Below are positions 16,670 to 26,020 of a DNA stretch of 64,000 bases, piece by piece. How positions within the stretch are numbered: the first letter of the stretch is position 1; each line of letters starts with the position of its first letter. The stretch spans positions 1-64,000 of the forward strand of contig NZ_FOXK01000004.1 of assembly GCF_900115695.1 (NCBI RefSeq), in the 5' to 3' direction. The DNA is from Ectopseudomonas toyotomiensis. GTDB taxonomy: Bacteria > Pseudomonadota > Gammaproteobacteria > Pseudomonadales > Pseudomonadaceae. The translations under genes were made by a program, and so were the position numbers. The notes beneath the pieces were generated by a model that was not told the origin of the DNA, ran no database searches, and was given only the letters and a program-made list of their open reading frames with translations.

Positions 16670-18568
16670 ATGAGTGTGGAAACTCAAAAAGAAACCCTGG
16701 GCTTCCAGACCGAGGTGAAGCAACTGCTTCACCTGATGATCCATTCCCTGTACTCGAACAAGGAAATCTTCCTGCGCGAGTTGATCTCCAACGCTTCAGA
16801 CGCCGCTGACAAGCTGCGTTTCGAAGCGCTGGCCAAGCCGGAGCTTCTCGAAGGTGGCGCCGAACTGAAGATCCGCCTGTCCTTCGACAAGGATGCCAAG
16901 ACCGTCACCCTCGAAGACAACGGCATCGGTATGAGCCGCGAGGAGGTCATCGCGCACCTGGGCACCATCGCCAAGTCCGGCACTGCCGACTTCCTGAAAA
17001 ATCTCTCCGGCGATCAGAAGAAGGATTCGCACCTGATCGGCCAGTTCGGTGTGGGCTTCTATTCGGCCTTCATCGTCGCCGACGAGGTCGAAGTGTTCAG
17101 CCGCCGTGCCGGTAGCCCGGCCAGCGAAGGCGTGCATTGGTCATCCAAAGGTGAAGGCGAGTTCGAAGTCGCCACCGTCGAGAAAGCCGAGCGTGGTACC
17201 CGCATCGTTCTGCATCTGAAGAGCGGTGAAGAGGAGTTCGCCGATGGCTGGCGCCTGCGCAACATCGTCAAGAAGTACTCCGACCATATCGCGCTGCCCA
17301 TCGAGTTGCCGAAGGAGCATCACGGTGAAGACAAGCCGGCCGAAGTCGAGTGGGAAACCGTCAACCGCGCCAGCGCCCTGTGGACCCGTCCGCGTACCGA
17401 GATCAAGGACGAGGAGTACCAGGAGTTCTACAAGCACGTCGGCCATGACTTCGAGAACCCGCTGAGCTGGAGCCACAACAAGGTCGAAGGCAAGCTGGAG
17501 TACACCTCGCTGCTCTACGTACCGGGGCGTGCGCCGTTCGACCTGTACCACCGCGAAGCGCCCAAGGGCCTCAAGCTCTACGTGCAGCGCGTATTCATCA
17601 TGGATCAGGCCGATCAGTTCCTGCCGTTGTACCTGCGCTTCATCAAAGGTGTGGTCGACTCCAACGACCTGTCGCTGAACGTTTCCCGCGAGATCCTGCA
17701 GTCCGGCCCGGTCATCGACTCGATGAAGTCGGCTCTGACCAAGCGCGTGCTGGACATGCTGGAGAAGCTGGCCAAGGACAAGCCGGACGACTACAAGACC
17801 TTCTGGAAGGCCTTTGGCCAGGTGCTCAAGGAAGGCCCGGCAGAAGACTTCGCCAACAAGGAAAAGATCGCCGGCCTGTTGCGTTTCGCCTCCACCGCTG
17901 GCGAAGGCGACGAGCAATCGGTTTCGCTGGCTGACTACCTGGGCCGCATCAAGGAAGGTCAGGATAAGATCTACTTCCTCACTGGTGAAAGCTACGCGCA
18001 GATCAAGAACAGCCCGCACCTTGAAGTCTTCCGCAAGAAGGGCATCGAAGTGCTGCTGCTCACCGACCGCATCGACGAGTGGCTGATGAGCTACCTGACC
18101 GAGTTCGACGGCAAGCAGTTCGTCGACGTGGCCCGTGGCGACCTGGACCTGGGCACGTTGGACTCCGAAGAAGACAAGAAGGCCCAGGAAGAAGTTGCCA
18201 AGGCCAAGGAGGGGTTGATCGAACGCCTCAAGGGTGCGCTGGGCGAGCAGGTCGCCGAGGTTCGCGTTTCTCATCGACTGACCGACTCGCCGGCGATTCT
18301 CGCCATCGGTGAGCAGGATCTCGGTCTGCAGATGCGCCAGATTCTCGAGGCCAGCGGGCAGAAGGTTCCGGATGCCAAGCCGATCTTCGAGTTCAACCCC
18401 GCGCATCCGCTGATCGAGCGTCTGGATGCCGAGCCGGACGAGGACCGTTTCACCGATCTGTCGCACATTCTCTTCGATCAAGCCGCGTTGGCCGCTGGTG
18501 ACAGCCTGAAAGATCCTGCCGCTTACGTGCAGCGTCTGAACAAGTTGTTGGTGGAACTTTCTGCCTGA
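16670..18568 (+). CDS. htpG: Molecular chaperone HtpG (bacterial Hsp90)
   Basis: A 632-residue cytoplasmic ATP-dependent chaperone that helps late folding of client proteins with DnaK. The GHKL ATPase motifs are in order: [14 protein letters not shown], the DNGIGM box, IAKSGT, and [15 protein letters not shown]. The middle domain arginine region and the C-terminal dimerisation part are complete. Its promoter is a near-perfect sigma-32 site, and its leader carries a dispersed repeat. The gene is transcribed alone and is closed by a GC-rich hairpin. Confidence 0.98.
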   Translation: MSVETQKETLGFQTEVKQLLHLMIHSLYSNKEIFLRELISNASDAADKLRFEALAKPELLEGGAELKIRLSFDKDAKTVTLEDNGIGMSREEVIAHLGTIAKSGTADFLKNLSGDQKKDSHLIGQFGVGFYSAFIVADEVEVFSRRAGSPASEGVHWSSKGEGEFEVATVEKAERGTRIVLHLKSGEEEFADGWRLRNIVKKYSDHIALPIELPKEHHGEDKPAEVEWETVNRASALWTRPRTEIKDEEYQEFYKHVGHDFENPLSWSHNKVEGKLEYTSLLYVPGRAPFDLYHREAPKGLKLYVQRVFIMDQADQFLPLYLRFIKGVVDSNDLSLNVSREILQSGPVIDSMKSALTKRVLDMLEKLAKDKPDDYKTFWKAFGQVLKEGPAEDFANKEKIAGLLRFASTAGEGDEQSVSLADYLGRIKEGQDKIYFLTGESYAQIKNSPHLEVFRKKGIEVLLLTDRIDEWLMSYLTEFDGKQFVDVARGDLDLGTLDSEEDKKAQEEVAKAKEGLIERLKGALGEQVAEVRVSHRLTDSPAILAIGEQDLGLQMRQILEASGQKVPDAKPIFEFNPAHPLIERLDAEPDEDRFTDLSHILFDQAALAAGDSLKDPAAYVQRLNKLLVELSA

Positions 18569-18586
18569 CAGGTCAGGTATTGGAAC

Positions 18587-18609
18587 AAGCCCGCTTCGGC
18601 GGGCTTTTC
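18587..18609 (+). terminator. Rho-independent terminator of htpG
   Basis: AAGCCCGC and GCGGGCTT form an 8-bp stem on a TTCG tetraloop, followed by TTTTCT. Confidence 0.8.
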
Positions 18610-18634
18610 TATGAGTGCGATTGATCGGGTTTAA

Positions 18635-18663
18635 TTGACAAGCGCGACCCCGTCGTTTCAGAT
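18635..18663 (+). promoter_or_regulatory. Possible promoter of the MHYT kinase operon
   Basis: A perfect TTGACA (18635-18640) is followed after 17 bases by TCAGAT, a poor -10. Offered because no better pair is seen between the htpG terminator and the kinase start. Confidence 0.3.
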
Positions 18664-18702
18664 GCTGGCAATTGGCTGGCTTTCTGCAGTGCCCGGGGTG
18701 GT

Positions 18703-21700
18703 ATGTCGATTTTCGAGCTGTTCTTCTTGATGGGCGCGGACCCGAGTGTCCTTGTGCTCAGTCGTTACGACACTTCCCTGGTGCTGCTGTCACTGGCTAT
18801 TGCCGTATTCGCCGCCGGTATGGCGCTGCAGCTGGCTGGCGAAGCACGCAACAGTTCGCATCCGGTCGCCAGGCAAGTCACCATTCTCACCGGTTCGCTC
18901 GCTCTTGGCGGCGGCATATGGTCCATGCATTTTCTCGGCATGCTCGCCTTCGAACTGTGTGCAGCGGTGCGATTCGATCTGGGTATCACGCTACTGTCGA
19001 TGCTGCCGAGCCTGGCTGCTTCGTGGGTCGCGCTGAGCCTGCTGGCGCGGCGTGACTTGAGTCTGTTGCAGCTGTGTGTGGGGGGCGTACTGGTCGGGGC
19101 CGGTATCGGAGCCATGCACTACAGCGGTATGGCGGCGATGCAGATGGCGCCGCTGTTGCGCTATGACCCCTGGATGTTCGCCCTGTCCATCGTCGTTGCC
19201 GTCGCCCTGGCCATTCTGGCGTTGTGGGTACGCTTCGGTCTGGAGGGGCGTTTACCGACACTCTGGGCGCTTCCGCTCAGCGCCCTGGTGATGGGCCTGG
19301 CGATCAGTGGCATGCACTACACCGGCATGGCTGCGGCACGTTTCGTCGGTACGCCGGAGTCCGAGGCTCCGATGGCAGTGGTCGACAGTGGTTATATCGC
19401 CATTGCCATCACGCTGCTGACCGTCGCTCTGACGGTGTTCGTGGTGGCGGTCAATACGCTGCTGCGCTACCGCCGCATGAGTCTTCAACTCAAGGCCAGC
19501 GAGCAGCATTTGCGCTCGATCTTCGACACGGCTCTGGATGCCATCATCACCGTCGATCACACCGGCACGTTGCGCTCGGCCAATCGCGCAGTCTCGCGTC
19601 TGTTCGGCTGGACGCCGGAGGAGTTGGTGGGCATGCACATGCGTTCACTGATGCCTGCTCGCCATGTCGAGCAGGTGGAGGGGCTGCTGGCGAACTACCT
19701 CAGAACGGGTCGCCTGACGATGCCGGCCGGTGAGCAGGAACTGGTGTGTCTGACCCGCGACGGCGAAGAGAAATTGGTGCGCATCAGCGTTGGCATCACC
19801 CACTCAGGCAGCCGTCCGCTGTTCGTAGTATTCGTCGCCGATATCAGCGAAAGACAAGCCATGGAGAAGGCCCTGCGTGACAGCGAGCAGCAGTACCGTT
19901 CGTTGATCAGCAACATTCCTGGGGTGTCGTTCCGCTGCACACTGGATCAGGATTGGACCATGATATTTATCAGCGATGCGGTGCAGCCCCTCACCGGTTG
20001 GCGTGCGGAGGATTTCATCAGTCGCCGCTGTTCGATTGCCGATATGTATCACCCGGACGACTATCAGCGAGTTGCCGCCGAGGTGATGCAGGCTATCGAG
20101 CAAGGCCGCAACTACGTTGTCGAATACCGCTTGTTCGACCGCGATGGCGCGGAACACTGGATCTGGGAGAGTGGTAGCGCAGTTTGCGACGAAAACGGTG
20201 TGCCGCGCTGGATCGATGGCGTATTGCTCGACCAGACCGAAACCAAGCGGCGCAATGCCGAATACGAAGGCAAGGTCACCGCGATCAGCAAGGCGATGGC
20301 GTTGATCGAGTTCGACCTCGACGGCAACATCCTCGACATCAACGATAATGCACTGGCGTTGTATGGTTATGACAAGGAGGAGGTGGTAGGGCGCCACCAC
20401 GGCATGTTCTGCGATCCTGAACTGGTGGCAAGCGATGCTTATCGCCAGGGCTGGATGGATCTGCGGGCAGGTCATTTTCGAGCAGGTGAATATCACCGCT
20501 TTGGTAAGGGCGGGCGGGAAGTCTGGATTCAGGCCAGCTACAACCCGATCCTCGATACCGACGGCAAGCCGTTCAAGGTCGTCAAGTTGGCGACCGACCT
20601 GACCCCGCGCCGCGTCATGGAACAGGATCTGCGGGCTGCCCGTGATCGCGCCGAAGCCGCCGCTGCCGCGCGCAGCAGCTTCCTGGCCAACATGAGCCAT
20701 GAAATTCGTACGCCGATGAATGCCATCATCGGCTTTACCGACCTGCTGCTGGAAACGCCGCTTTCCAGCGAGCAACGTCGCCATCTGAGCACCGTGCAGC
20801 ATTCGTCGCGTTCGTTGCTGGGCTTGCTCAATGACATCCTCGACACGGCGAAGCTCGACCGTGGTGCCATCGAGCTGGAACAACTGGATTTCTCCCTGCG
20901 TGAGCTGTGCGAGCAGGTACTCGCGACGCAGCGCCTGACGGCCGAAAGCAAAGGCCTGCAGCTGCATCTGGATTACCCGGCAACGACCAACGAGTTCTTC
21001 TGTGGTGACCCACTGCGTTTGCAACAGGTCCTGACCAACCTGCTCGGTAATGCGGTCAAGTTCACCCTGCACGGCGAGGTTCGCCTGAAAGTGACCGGTG
21101 AGCCGGGCGCGATGCGCCTGGCGGTGAAGGACACCGGCATCGGTATCGCAGCCGATCGCCTGGAGAAGATCTTCGAGCCTTTCGCTCAGGCTGATGCCTC
21201 GATGAGCCGACGCTTTGGCGGTACCGGCCTCGGCACCACCATCTCCCGGCAGTTGGTCGAGTTGATGGGGGGGCGTCTGCGGGTCGAAAGTACCGAAGGG
21301 CAGGGCAGCTGCTTCAGCGTCGAGTTGCCGCTGCGTGCCGGCAAGCGTCTGGCCTCGCAGCAACGTGCCGTGCTGCCTGAGCTGGGGCAGTTGAACATTC
21401 TTGCGGCCGATGACGTGCCGCAGAACCTCGAGCTGCTGCAACTGACCCTGGAGCATTTTGGCCATCGCGTACACTGCGTCGCTGATGGTGAAGGTGCACT
21501 GCAGGCATTCACCGAGCAACGTTTCGATCTGATCCTGATGGATGTGCAGATGCCGGGTGTCGACGGTCTGGAAGCGTCGCGGCGGATCCGCCAGCTGGAA
21601 GCCGCCGAGGCACGAGAGCCGATTCCGATCATTGCCCTGACCGCCAGCGTGCTTGATCAGGATCGTCAGGCAGCGCTGGACTCGGGTATGAATGGCTTTG

Positions 21701-22395
21701 CTTCGAAGCCACTGGATGTCAACGCGCTGCTCTGGGAAATCGCCCGCCTGCTCGGGCTGACCGATGTACCCAGCGCAGTGGTCAGTGCCACCCGGGTTGC
21801 CGAAGATGGCCTGTTCGACTGGGTCCGTGGCAGCAGCCTGTGGGGCGGGCCGCTGCGTATGGCGCAGGCGATCAATACCTTCATTGCCGAACAGCATGCT
21901 CTGGCGGCGCGTCTCAGCCATCTGCTGGCGGCGCGCGACTGGCGCGAGGGCGAGGCGCTCGCGCATCGTCTGCACGGCGCCGCCGGCAACCTGGCCATGA
22001 GCAGCCTTGCCAGCCTTGGACAGTCGATCGAGCGGGCCTTTCAGCGGCGAGACGAGCAGGCGTTGCCCGCACTTATCGTGGAGCTCGAGCAGGCCCTGCT
22101 GACGGTCAAGGAGGTGGTGCCGCAGGTGCCGGAGGCCGTATCTTCGGCTGAAGACGCGGCTGTCGACATGCGCTCGCTGCGTGAACAGGCCAGTCAGCTG
22201 CGACTGGCGCTGCAGCGGGGCAGCCTGGATGATGAAACCCTGACCGTCATGGAACAAGCCACCAAGGGCACCGCATACGGCGCCGCTCTGAACGATATGC
22301 GTCAGGCGCTGGATGACTTCGATTTCGATCAGGCCCTGCTGGTGCTCGATCAACTGTTGCTGCAACTGCAAGACGAGGAAACGACCCCATCATGA
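18703..22395 (+). CDS. MHYT-domain hybrid histidine kinase (MHYT-PAS-PAS-PAS-HisKA-HATPase-REC-HPt)
   Basis: A 1230-residue membrane sensor carrying all four phosphorelay modules. Residues 1-255 are a seven-helix MHYT domain with MHFLGM (75-80), MHYSGM (138-143) and MHYTGM (204-209); this domain is proposed to bind copper and sense O2, CO or NO. Three PAS-like regions follow (about 265-385, 395-515, 525-640). HisKA has NMSHEIRTPMN with His666; the ATPase has GNAVKF, DTGIGI and GGTGLG; REC has Asp947 in LMDVQMP; the HPt module has His1088 in AHRLHGAAGNLA. Its stop overlaps by four bases the start of a REC-HD-GYP gene, the obvious partner. Gas or redox control of c-di-GMP is inferred. Confidence 0.93.
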   Translation: MSIFELFFLMGADPSVLVLSRYDTSLVLLSLAIAVFAAGMALQLAGEARNSSHPVARQVTILTGSLALGGGIWSMHFLGMLAFELCAAVRFDLGITLLSMLPSLAASWVALSLLARRDLSLLQLCVGGVLVGAGIGAMHYSGMAAMQMAPLLRYDPWMFALSIVVAVALAILALWVRFGLEGRLPTLWALPLSALVMGLAISGMHYTGMAAARFVGTPESEAPMAVVDSGYIAIAITLLTVALTVFVVAVNTLLRYRRMSLQLKASEQHLRSIFDTALDAIITVDHTGTLRSANRAVSRLFGWTPEELVGMHMRSLMPARHVEQVEGLLANYLRTGRLTMPAGEQELVCLTRDGEEKLVRISVGITHSGSRPLFVVFVADISERQAMEKALRDSEQQYRSLISNIPGVSFRCTLDQDWTMIFISDAVQPLTGWRAEDFISRRCSIADMYHPDDYQRVAAEVMQAIEQGRNYVVEYRLFDRDGAEHWIWESGSAVCDENGVPRWIDGVLLDQTETKRRNAEYEGKVTAISKAMALIEFDLDGNILDINDNALALYGYDKEEVVGRHHGMFCDPELVASDAYRQGWMDLRAGHFRAGEYHRFGKGGREVWIQASYNPILDTDGKPFKVVKLATDLTPRRVMEQDLRAARDRAEAAAAARSSFLANMSHEIRTPMNAIIGFTDLLLETPLSSEQRRHLSTVQHSSRSLLGLLNDILDTAKLDRGAIELEQLDFSLRELCEQVLATQRLTAESKGLQLHLDYPATTNEFFCGDPLRLQQVLTNLLGNAVKFTLHGEVRLKVTGEPGAMRLAVKDTGIGIAADRLEKIFEPFAQADASMSRRFGGTGLGTTISRQLVELMGGRLRVESTEGQGSCFSVELPLRAGKRLASQQRAVLPELGQLNILAADDVPQNLELLQLTLEHFGHRVHCVADGEGALQAFTEQRFDLILMDVQMPGVDGLEASRRIRQLEAAEAREPIPIIALTASVLDQDRQAALDSGMNGFASKPLDVNALLWEIARLLGLTDVPSAVVSATRVAEDGLFDWVRGSSLWGGPLRMAQAINTFIAEQHALAARLSHLLAARDWREGEALAHRLHGAAGNLAMSSLASLGQSIERAFQRRDEQALPALIVELEQALLTVKEVVPQVPEAVSSAEDAAVDMRSLREQASQLRLALQRGSLDDETLTVMEQATKGTAYGAALNDMRQALDDFDFDQALLVLDQLLLQLQDEETTPS

Positions 22396-23396
22396 CCCTG
22401 GTTGCCGATACTCGTCCGCTGTTGCTACTGGTCGATGACGAACCCACCAACCTGCAGGTGCTACGCCATATCCTGCAAGACGACTATCGCCTGCTGTTCG
22501 CCAAAGAGGGCGCCCGCGCGCTGGAAATGGCCGAGCGTGAACGGCCCGACCTGATTCTGCTCGATGTCATGATGCCGGGCATGACCGGCTATGAGGTATG
22601 CGAGCAGCTCAAGGCCAGCCCTCTGCTAAAGACGATTCCGGTGATCTTCGTGACCGCTCTGGGCGATGTCGAGGATGAGGCGCGCGGTTTCGAGGTTGGC
22701 GCGGTGGACTACATCACCAAGCCGATCAGCCCGCCCATCGTGCGTGCCCGGGTGCGTACTCACCTGTCGCTGGTGCGTGTCGATGAGCTCAAGCAGACCC
22801 GCCTGCAGATCGTCCAGCGCCTGGGCATGGCTGCCGAGTACAAGGACAACGAGACTGGCCTGCACGTCATTCGCATGAGCCATTTCTCCAAGGTGCTGGC
22901 GCTGGCCGCCGGTTTCAGCGAAAGCGCGGCCGAGGAGCTGCTCAACGCGGCGCCGATGCACGATGTCGGCAAGATCGGTATTCCCGACGCCGTGCTGCGC
23001 AAGCCGGGAAAGCTGGACGAGGAGGAATGGCAGGTGATGCGCCAGCACGTGGAGATCGGTGCGCGAATCATCGGCGAGCACAGCTCGGGGCTGCTGCGCA
23101 CGGCGCAACGCATTGCCTTGTCGCACCACGAGAAGTGGGATGGCAGCGGCTACCCCAACGGTTTGAGTGGCGAGGACATTCCCCTGGAGGGCCGCATCGT
23201 CGCCATTGCCGATGTGTTCGATGCGCTGACCAGCGTGCGTCCCTACAAACAGGCCTGGTCCGTGGACGATGCAGTCGGCTTTCTGCGTGAACAGAGTGGG
23301 CGCCACTTCGATCCGCGTCTGGTCGAGCTGTTCATCACTTGTTTGCCCGAGATTCTGCAGATCAAGGAGCGCTGGGCCGAACAACCTCCCGTTTGA
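22392..23396 (+). CDS. Response regulator with HD-GYP c-di-GMP phosphodiesterase domain
   Basis: A 334-residue cytoplasmic regulator. REC spans about 9-125 with phospho-acceptor Asp58 in LLDVMMP and Lys110. The HD-GYP domain (about 140-325) is catalytically complete: HDVGKIGIP with His190-Asp191, and HHEKWDGSGYP with Gly253-Tyr-Pro. HD-GYP enzymes hydrolyse c-di-GMP to pGpG and then GMP, lowering biofilm signals. The ATGA overlap with the hybrid kinase gene shows a two-gene operon, so phosphate probably flows His666, Asp947, His1088, then Asp58. That path is inferred from order and domain content. Confidence 0.95.
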   Translation: MTLVADTRPLLLLVDDEPTNLQVLRHILQDDYRLLFAKEGARALEMAERERPDLILLDVMMPGMTGYEVCEQLKASPLLKTIPVIFVTALGDVEDEARGFEVGAVDYITKPISPPIVRARVRTHLSLVRVDELKQTRLQIVQRLGMAAEYKDNETGLHVIRMSHFSKVLALAAGFSESAAEELLNAAPMHDVGKIGIPDAVLRKPGKLDEEEWQVMRQHVEIGARIIGEHSSGLLRTAQRIALSHHEKWDGSGYPNGLSGEDIPLEGRIVAIADVFDALTSVRPYKQAWSVDDAVGFLREQSGRHFDPRLVELFITCLPEILQIKERWAEQPPV

Positions 23397-23491
23397 AATC
23401 TCCTGTCTAAAACCTGCCCCCTCTCGACTTGGTCATTGTCGACGGTGAGGCTATTGTTAGGGGCCTACCATTGCCAAGGGCAGGCCTCACC

Positions 23492-24280
23492 ATGCAGAAG
23501 AAGACACTGGTTCCCCTGTTGTGCGCCGCATTCGCTGGTCTTGCCGATGCGGCGGTCGTGACCAAGACGGTTGCGTACGAAATCGATGGCGAAGCCTTCG
23601 AAGGCGTCCTGGTTTACGACGATTCGGTCACCACGCCGCGCCCTGGGCTGCTCGCTGTTCCCAACTGGATGGGGGTGAATGAAGACACTGTGGCCAAGGC
23701 CGCCCGAGCGGCAGGCGACAAATACGTGGTGTTCGTCGCCGACATGTACGGCAAGGCCATTCGTCCCAGCAACGCTGAGGAGGCAGGCGCCGCGGCCAGC
23801 AATGTACGCGCCGACCGCCCACTGATGCGCAAGCGCGCCCAGGCAGCGGTCGACGTGCTCAAGGCGCAGAGCAGCGAGGTGGCACTGGATCTGAGCAAGC
23901 TGGGTGCCATCGGCTTCTGCTTTGGTGGAGGCACGGTACTGGAACTCGCGCGTTCAGGGGCGCCGCTGAAAGGCTTCGTATCCTTCCACGGCAATCTGGA
24001 TACGCCCAATCCGGCTGATGCCAAGAACATCAAGGCGCCGGTGCTGGTGCTGCATGGGGCTGATGATCCTGCTGTACCGCAGGCGCAGGTCGACGGTTTC
24101 ATCGCCGAGATGAAGGCGGCCAAGACTGACTGGCAGTTGGTGAGCTACGGCGGTGCCGTGCACTCGTTCACCAATCCCAAGGCCAACGTGCCGGGTCGCA
24201 ACGAATACCATCCGGTGGTCGCCGCGCGGGCATTCAAGGCGATGAACGATCTGTTCGATGAGGTATTCGCCGAGCAGTGA
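23492..24280 (+). CDS. Secreted dienelactone hydrolase family protein
   Basis: An alpha/beta hydrolase of 262 residues with a signal peptide (MQKKTLVPLLCAAFAGLADA), which makes it periplasmic, unlike catabolic dienelactone hydrolases. The nucleophile lies in GFCFGGG, so it is a cysteine as in the family, with Asp in HGADDPAV and His in GGAVHSFTNP. The start chosen is the methionine at the signal peptide; the frame is open 63 bases further up. A strong terminator follows. The substrate is unknown. Confidence 0.88.
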   Translation: MQKKTLVPLLCAAFAGLADAAVVTKTVAYEIDGEAFEGVLVYDDSVTTPRPGLLAVPNWMGVNEDTVAKAARAAGDKYVVFVADMYGKAIRPSNAEEAGAAASNVRADRPLMRKRAQAAVDVLKAQSSEVALDLSKLGAIGFCFGGGTVLELARSGAPLKGFVSFHGNLDTPNPADAKNIKAPVLVLHGADDPAVPQAQVDGFIAEMKAAKTDWQLVSYGGAVHSFTNPKANVPGRNEYHPVVAARAFKAMNDLFDEVFAEQ

Positions 24281-24306
24281 TGTCAGGTTTGCGCATGCGT
24301 TGAACG

Positions 24307-24337
24307 AAAGGCTGCGCCCGATGGGCGCAGCCTTTTT
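24307..24337. terminator. Bidirectional terminator
   Basis: AAAGGCTGCGCCC and GGGCGCAGCCTTT form a 13-bp stem around GAT, flanked by T and A tracts, between the hydrolase gene and the convergent DUF4394 gene. Confidence 0.88.
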
Positions 24338-24342
24338 GCATC

Positions 24343-25122
24343 TTACTTCGCGGGCAGCACGGCGATGTCGATGATGCCGTCCGGCAGATCGGCGACGTCG
24401 CCCAGGGTGGTGGGCTTGCCGCTGGCCAGATCCAGCTGGTGCAGGGTCCTGCCGGTCAATACGTAGGCGGTATTACCACCCTTGCCATCGCTGGCGATAT
24501 CCAACGCAGCTGCCTTGAGGCCATCGGCGACCTTGCCGACCAGTTGCTGCACGCCATCGTTTGGCGGGTTCTGCAGCATCAGGCTGCTGCTGGCCAGGTC
24601 GAAGTTGTACAGCGCCGTGCTCTGCGTACCGGCATAGGAATTGGTGTAGGCGCCGGCGACCACCTTGGGTTGCTTGCCCGCGTAGGGGCCGTCGGTGGCG
24701 TAGGCGACCTTGCCGTCTACGGCCACTTCACCAGTATCGACGTTTACCCGCAGGCTGGTGCCGTCCGGGCCGAGCAGGCGCAGGCGGTCGGCCACCGGGT
24801 TGAAATCGACCACCGCCTGGCCGCTGCCGGACAGCGCAGTTTGCAGCTTGCTACCTGCAGTTGCTTTACCGCTTGTGGCGTCCAGGGTGTAGAGCTGATC
24901 GGTACCGCTGAGGGCGTAGAGCTGACCGCTGGCCGGACGCACATCCAGGCCGCGCAGGTCGCTGGCGCCACTGACCGCCATGCTGGCGGTGACCTTGAGG
25001 CTGGCGACATCGACCTTGAACAGCTTGCCATCGGCGCCCAGTGCGAGCAGTTCGGTGGCGCTGGCGGCACCTGCGCTCAGGGTCAGCAGGCTGGCGGTGC
25101 AAAGGGTAGTGATGCGTTTCAT
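24343..25122 (-). CDS. DUF4394 domain-containing secreted protein
   Basis: A 259-residue protein with a signal peptide cleaved after SAGAASA. The mature part is a chain of beta-propeller-like strands with repeated phrases (LALGADGKLFKVD, LYALSGTDQLYTLD, LYNFDLASSSL), matching DUF4394, a family without known activity. It stands downstream of an anti-sigma and sigma gene pair, and its own promoter candidate at 25205-25230 has the same sequence as that of the sigma gene. The likely role is therefore as an output of that sigma factor, at the cell envelope; this is inference. Confidence 0.88.
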   Translation of the reverse strand: MKRITTLCTASLLTLSAGAASATELLALGADGKLFKVDVASLKVTASMAVSGASDLRGLDVRPASGQLYALSGTDQLYTLDATSGKATAGSKLQTALSGSGQAVVDFNPVADRLRLLGPDGTSLRVNVDTGEVAVDGKVAYATDGPYAGKQPKVVAGAYTNSYAGTQSTALYNFDLASSSLMLQNPPNDGVQQLVGKVADGLKAAALDIASDGKGGNTAYVLTGRTLHQLDLASGKPTTLGDVADLPDGIIDIAVLPAK

Positions 25123-25155
25123 GGTTGTTCCTCATAAAGGTTTCAGCATCGAGAC

Positions 25156-25175
25156 GAAGCCGGCTGGCCGGCTTC
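25156..25175 (-). other. Hairpin in the DUF4394 gene leader
   Basis: GAAGCCGGC and GCCGGCTTC-type arms (GAAGCCGGC TGG CCGGCTTC) form an 8-9 bp stem in the leader, about 35 bases before the start codon. No T-tract follows; role unknown. Confidence 0.4.
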
Positions 25176-25204
25176 GCAGGTGCCTCGACGAAACACCTGT
25201 GAGC

Positions 25205-25230
25205 TATACCCGCGAGGAACGGAGTTGGAT
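25205..25230 (-). promoter_or_regulatory. Candidate ECF-sigma promoter of the DUF4394 gene
   Basis: On the minus strand ATCCA, 14 bases, GGGTATA. The same two blocks with the same spacing stand in front of the ECF sigma gene (26602-26627). The start of transcription would be near 25198, about 75 nt before the ATG. Confidence 0.6.
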
Positions 25231-25277
25231 GTCGGCGGAGGAAAATATTTTTTCCGCAGGGTAATCGGGGGTGGAAA

Positions 25278-25303
25278 GGTTGCCGGCCATGTGGCCGGCA
25301 ACC
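25278..25303 (-). terminator. Hairpin after the anti-sigma gene
   Basis: GGTTGCCGGCCA and TGGCCGGCAACC form a 12-bp stem around TG, three bases from the anti-sigma stop codon. It is followed by only TTTCC on the minus strand, so termination may be partial, which leaves the DUF4394 gene dependent on its own promoter. Confidence 0.65.
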
Positions 25304-25306
25304 CAC

Positions 25307-26020
25307 TCAGTTGGCGCTGGCCAGCACGGCGCGACCGATATATAGCACCGGGCCGCTTGGGCGGTTGTAGGGCGAGCCGCCGGCCGGTTCCAGTGTTAGC
25401 TCGAAGAGTTGCCCCGGCTGCACCGCGCCGATCTGTTCGGCAGGCAGGCGCAGCGGCTGGCCAGCCTCGACCAGGCCCAGCGAGCGTGGGCCGTCGGCTG
25501 GATCGATCAGCGTCCAGAATTGCAAGTCGCGACCTTCAGGGACCTGATCGGCGACCAGCGGATCGAGCGAGAGCGTGCCATCGCTGCTGACCTGGATCAC
25601 CCAACCGGGTTTGGCCGCTTCGCCTGGCTGCTGCAGCACCACGGTATAGCGTTCTCCGGCGATATCCGGGGTGCGCAGCAGCGGCATCAGCACGGCGACC
25701 AGCAGCGCCATGGCCAGCGCGGCGGCAGTCAGGCGCCAGGTCAGCAGGCTGTTCCACCAGTTGGCCAGCGGGCTCGGATGTGGCTCAACGTGCAGGCCCA
25801 GACTCTGCCGAATACGTGCCCAGAGTGCCGGGGAGGGCGCATGTGCCGGTAGCTGGTCGCTCAGTTCGAGAAAGTGTCGTTCCCATTCCAGGGCCATACG
25901 AGCGGCACTCTCATCCTCTTCGAGCAACTGGCGCACCTCGGCCGCTTCATGCTCATCGAGCAAGCCGAGCAGGTATTCGCCAATCAGGGCACGGCGTTCT
26001 TCGGGTTCGTGCGGAATCAT
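25307..26020 (-). CDS. RskA-type anti-sigma factor
   Basis: A 237-residue single-pass membrane protein. The first 90 residues (EERRALIGEYLLGLLDEHEAAE, then WERHFLELSDQLP) are the cytoplasmic sigma-binding domain; one transmembrane segment lies near 97-117 (LTAAALAMALLVAVLMPLL); the rest is a periplasmic RskA/DUF2337-like domain. Such proteins hold an ECF sigma factor inactive until a periplasmic signal or proteolysis releases it. The ATG at 26020 overlaps the sigma gene stop as ATGA, which decides the start over a further upstream codon. Confidence 0.9.
   Translation of the reverse strand: MIPHEPEERRALIGEYLLGLLDEHEAAEVRQLLEEDESAARMALEWERHFLELSDQLPAHAPSPALWARIRQSLGLHVEPHPSPLANWWNSLLTWRLTAAALAMALLVAVLMPLLRTPDIAGERYTVVLQQPGEAAKPGWVIQVSSDGTLSLDPLVADQVPEGRDLQFWTLIDPADGPRSLGLVEAGQPLRLPAEQIGAVQPGQLFELTLEPAGGSPYNRPSGPVLYIGRAVLASAN

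Noticed and set aside
19804..22371. 855-codon antisense frame across the MHYT kinase gene
   Set aside because: Mirror of a well-supported gene, low-complexity Gln/Arg/His-rich residues, no ribosome-binding site.
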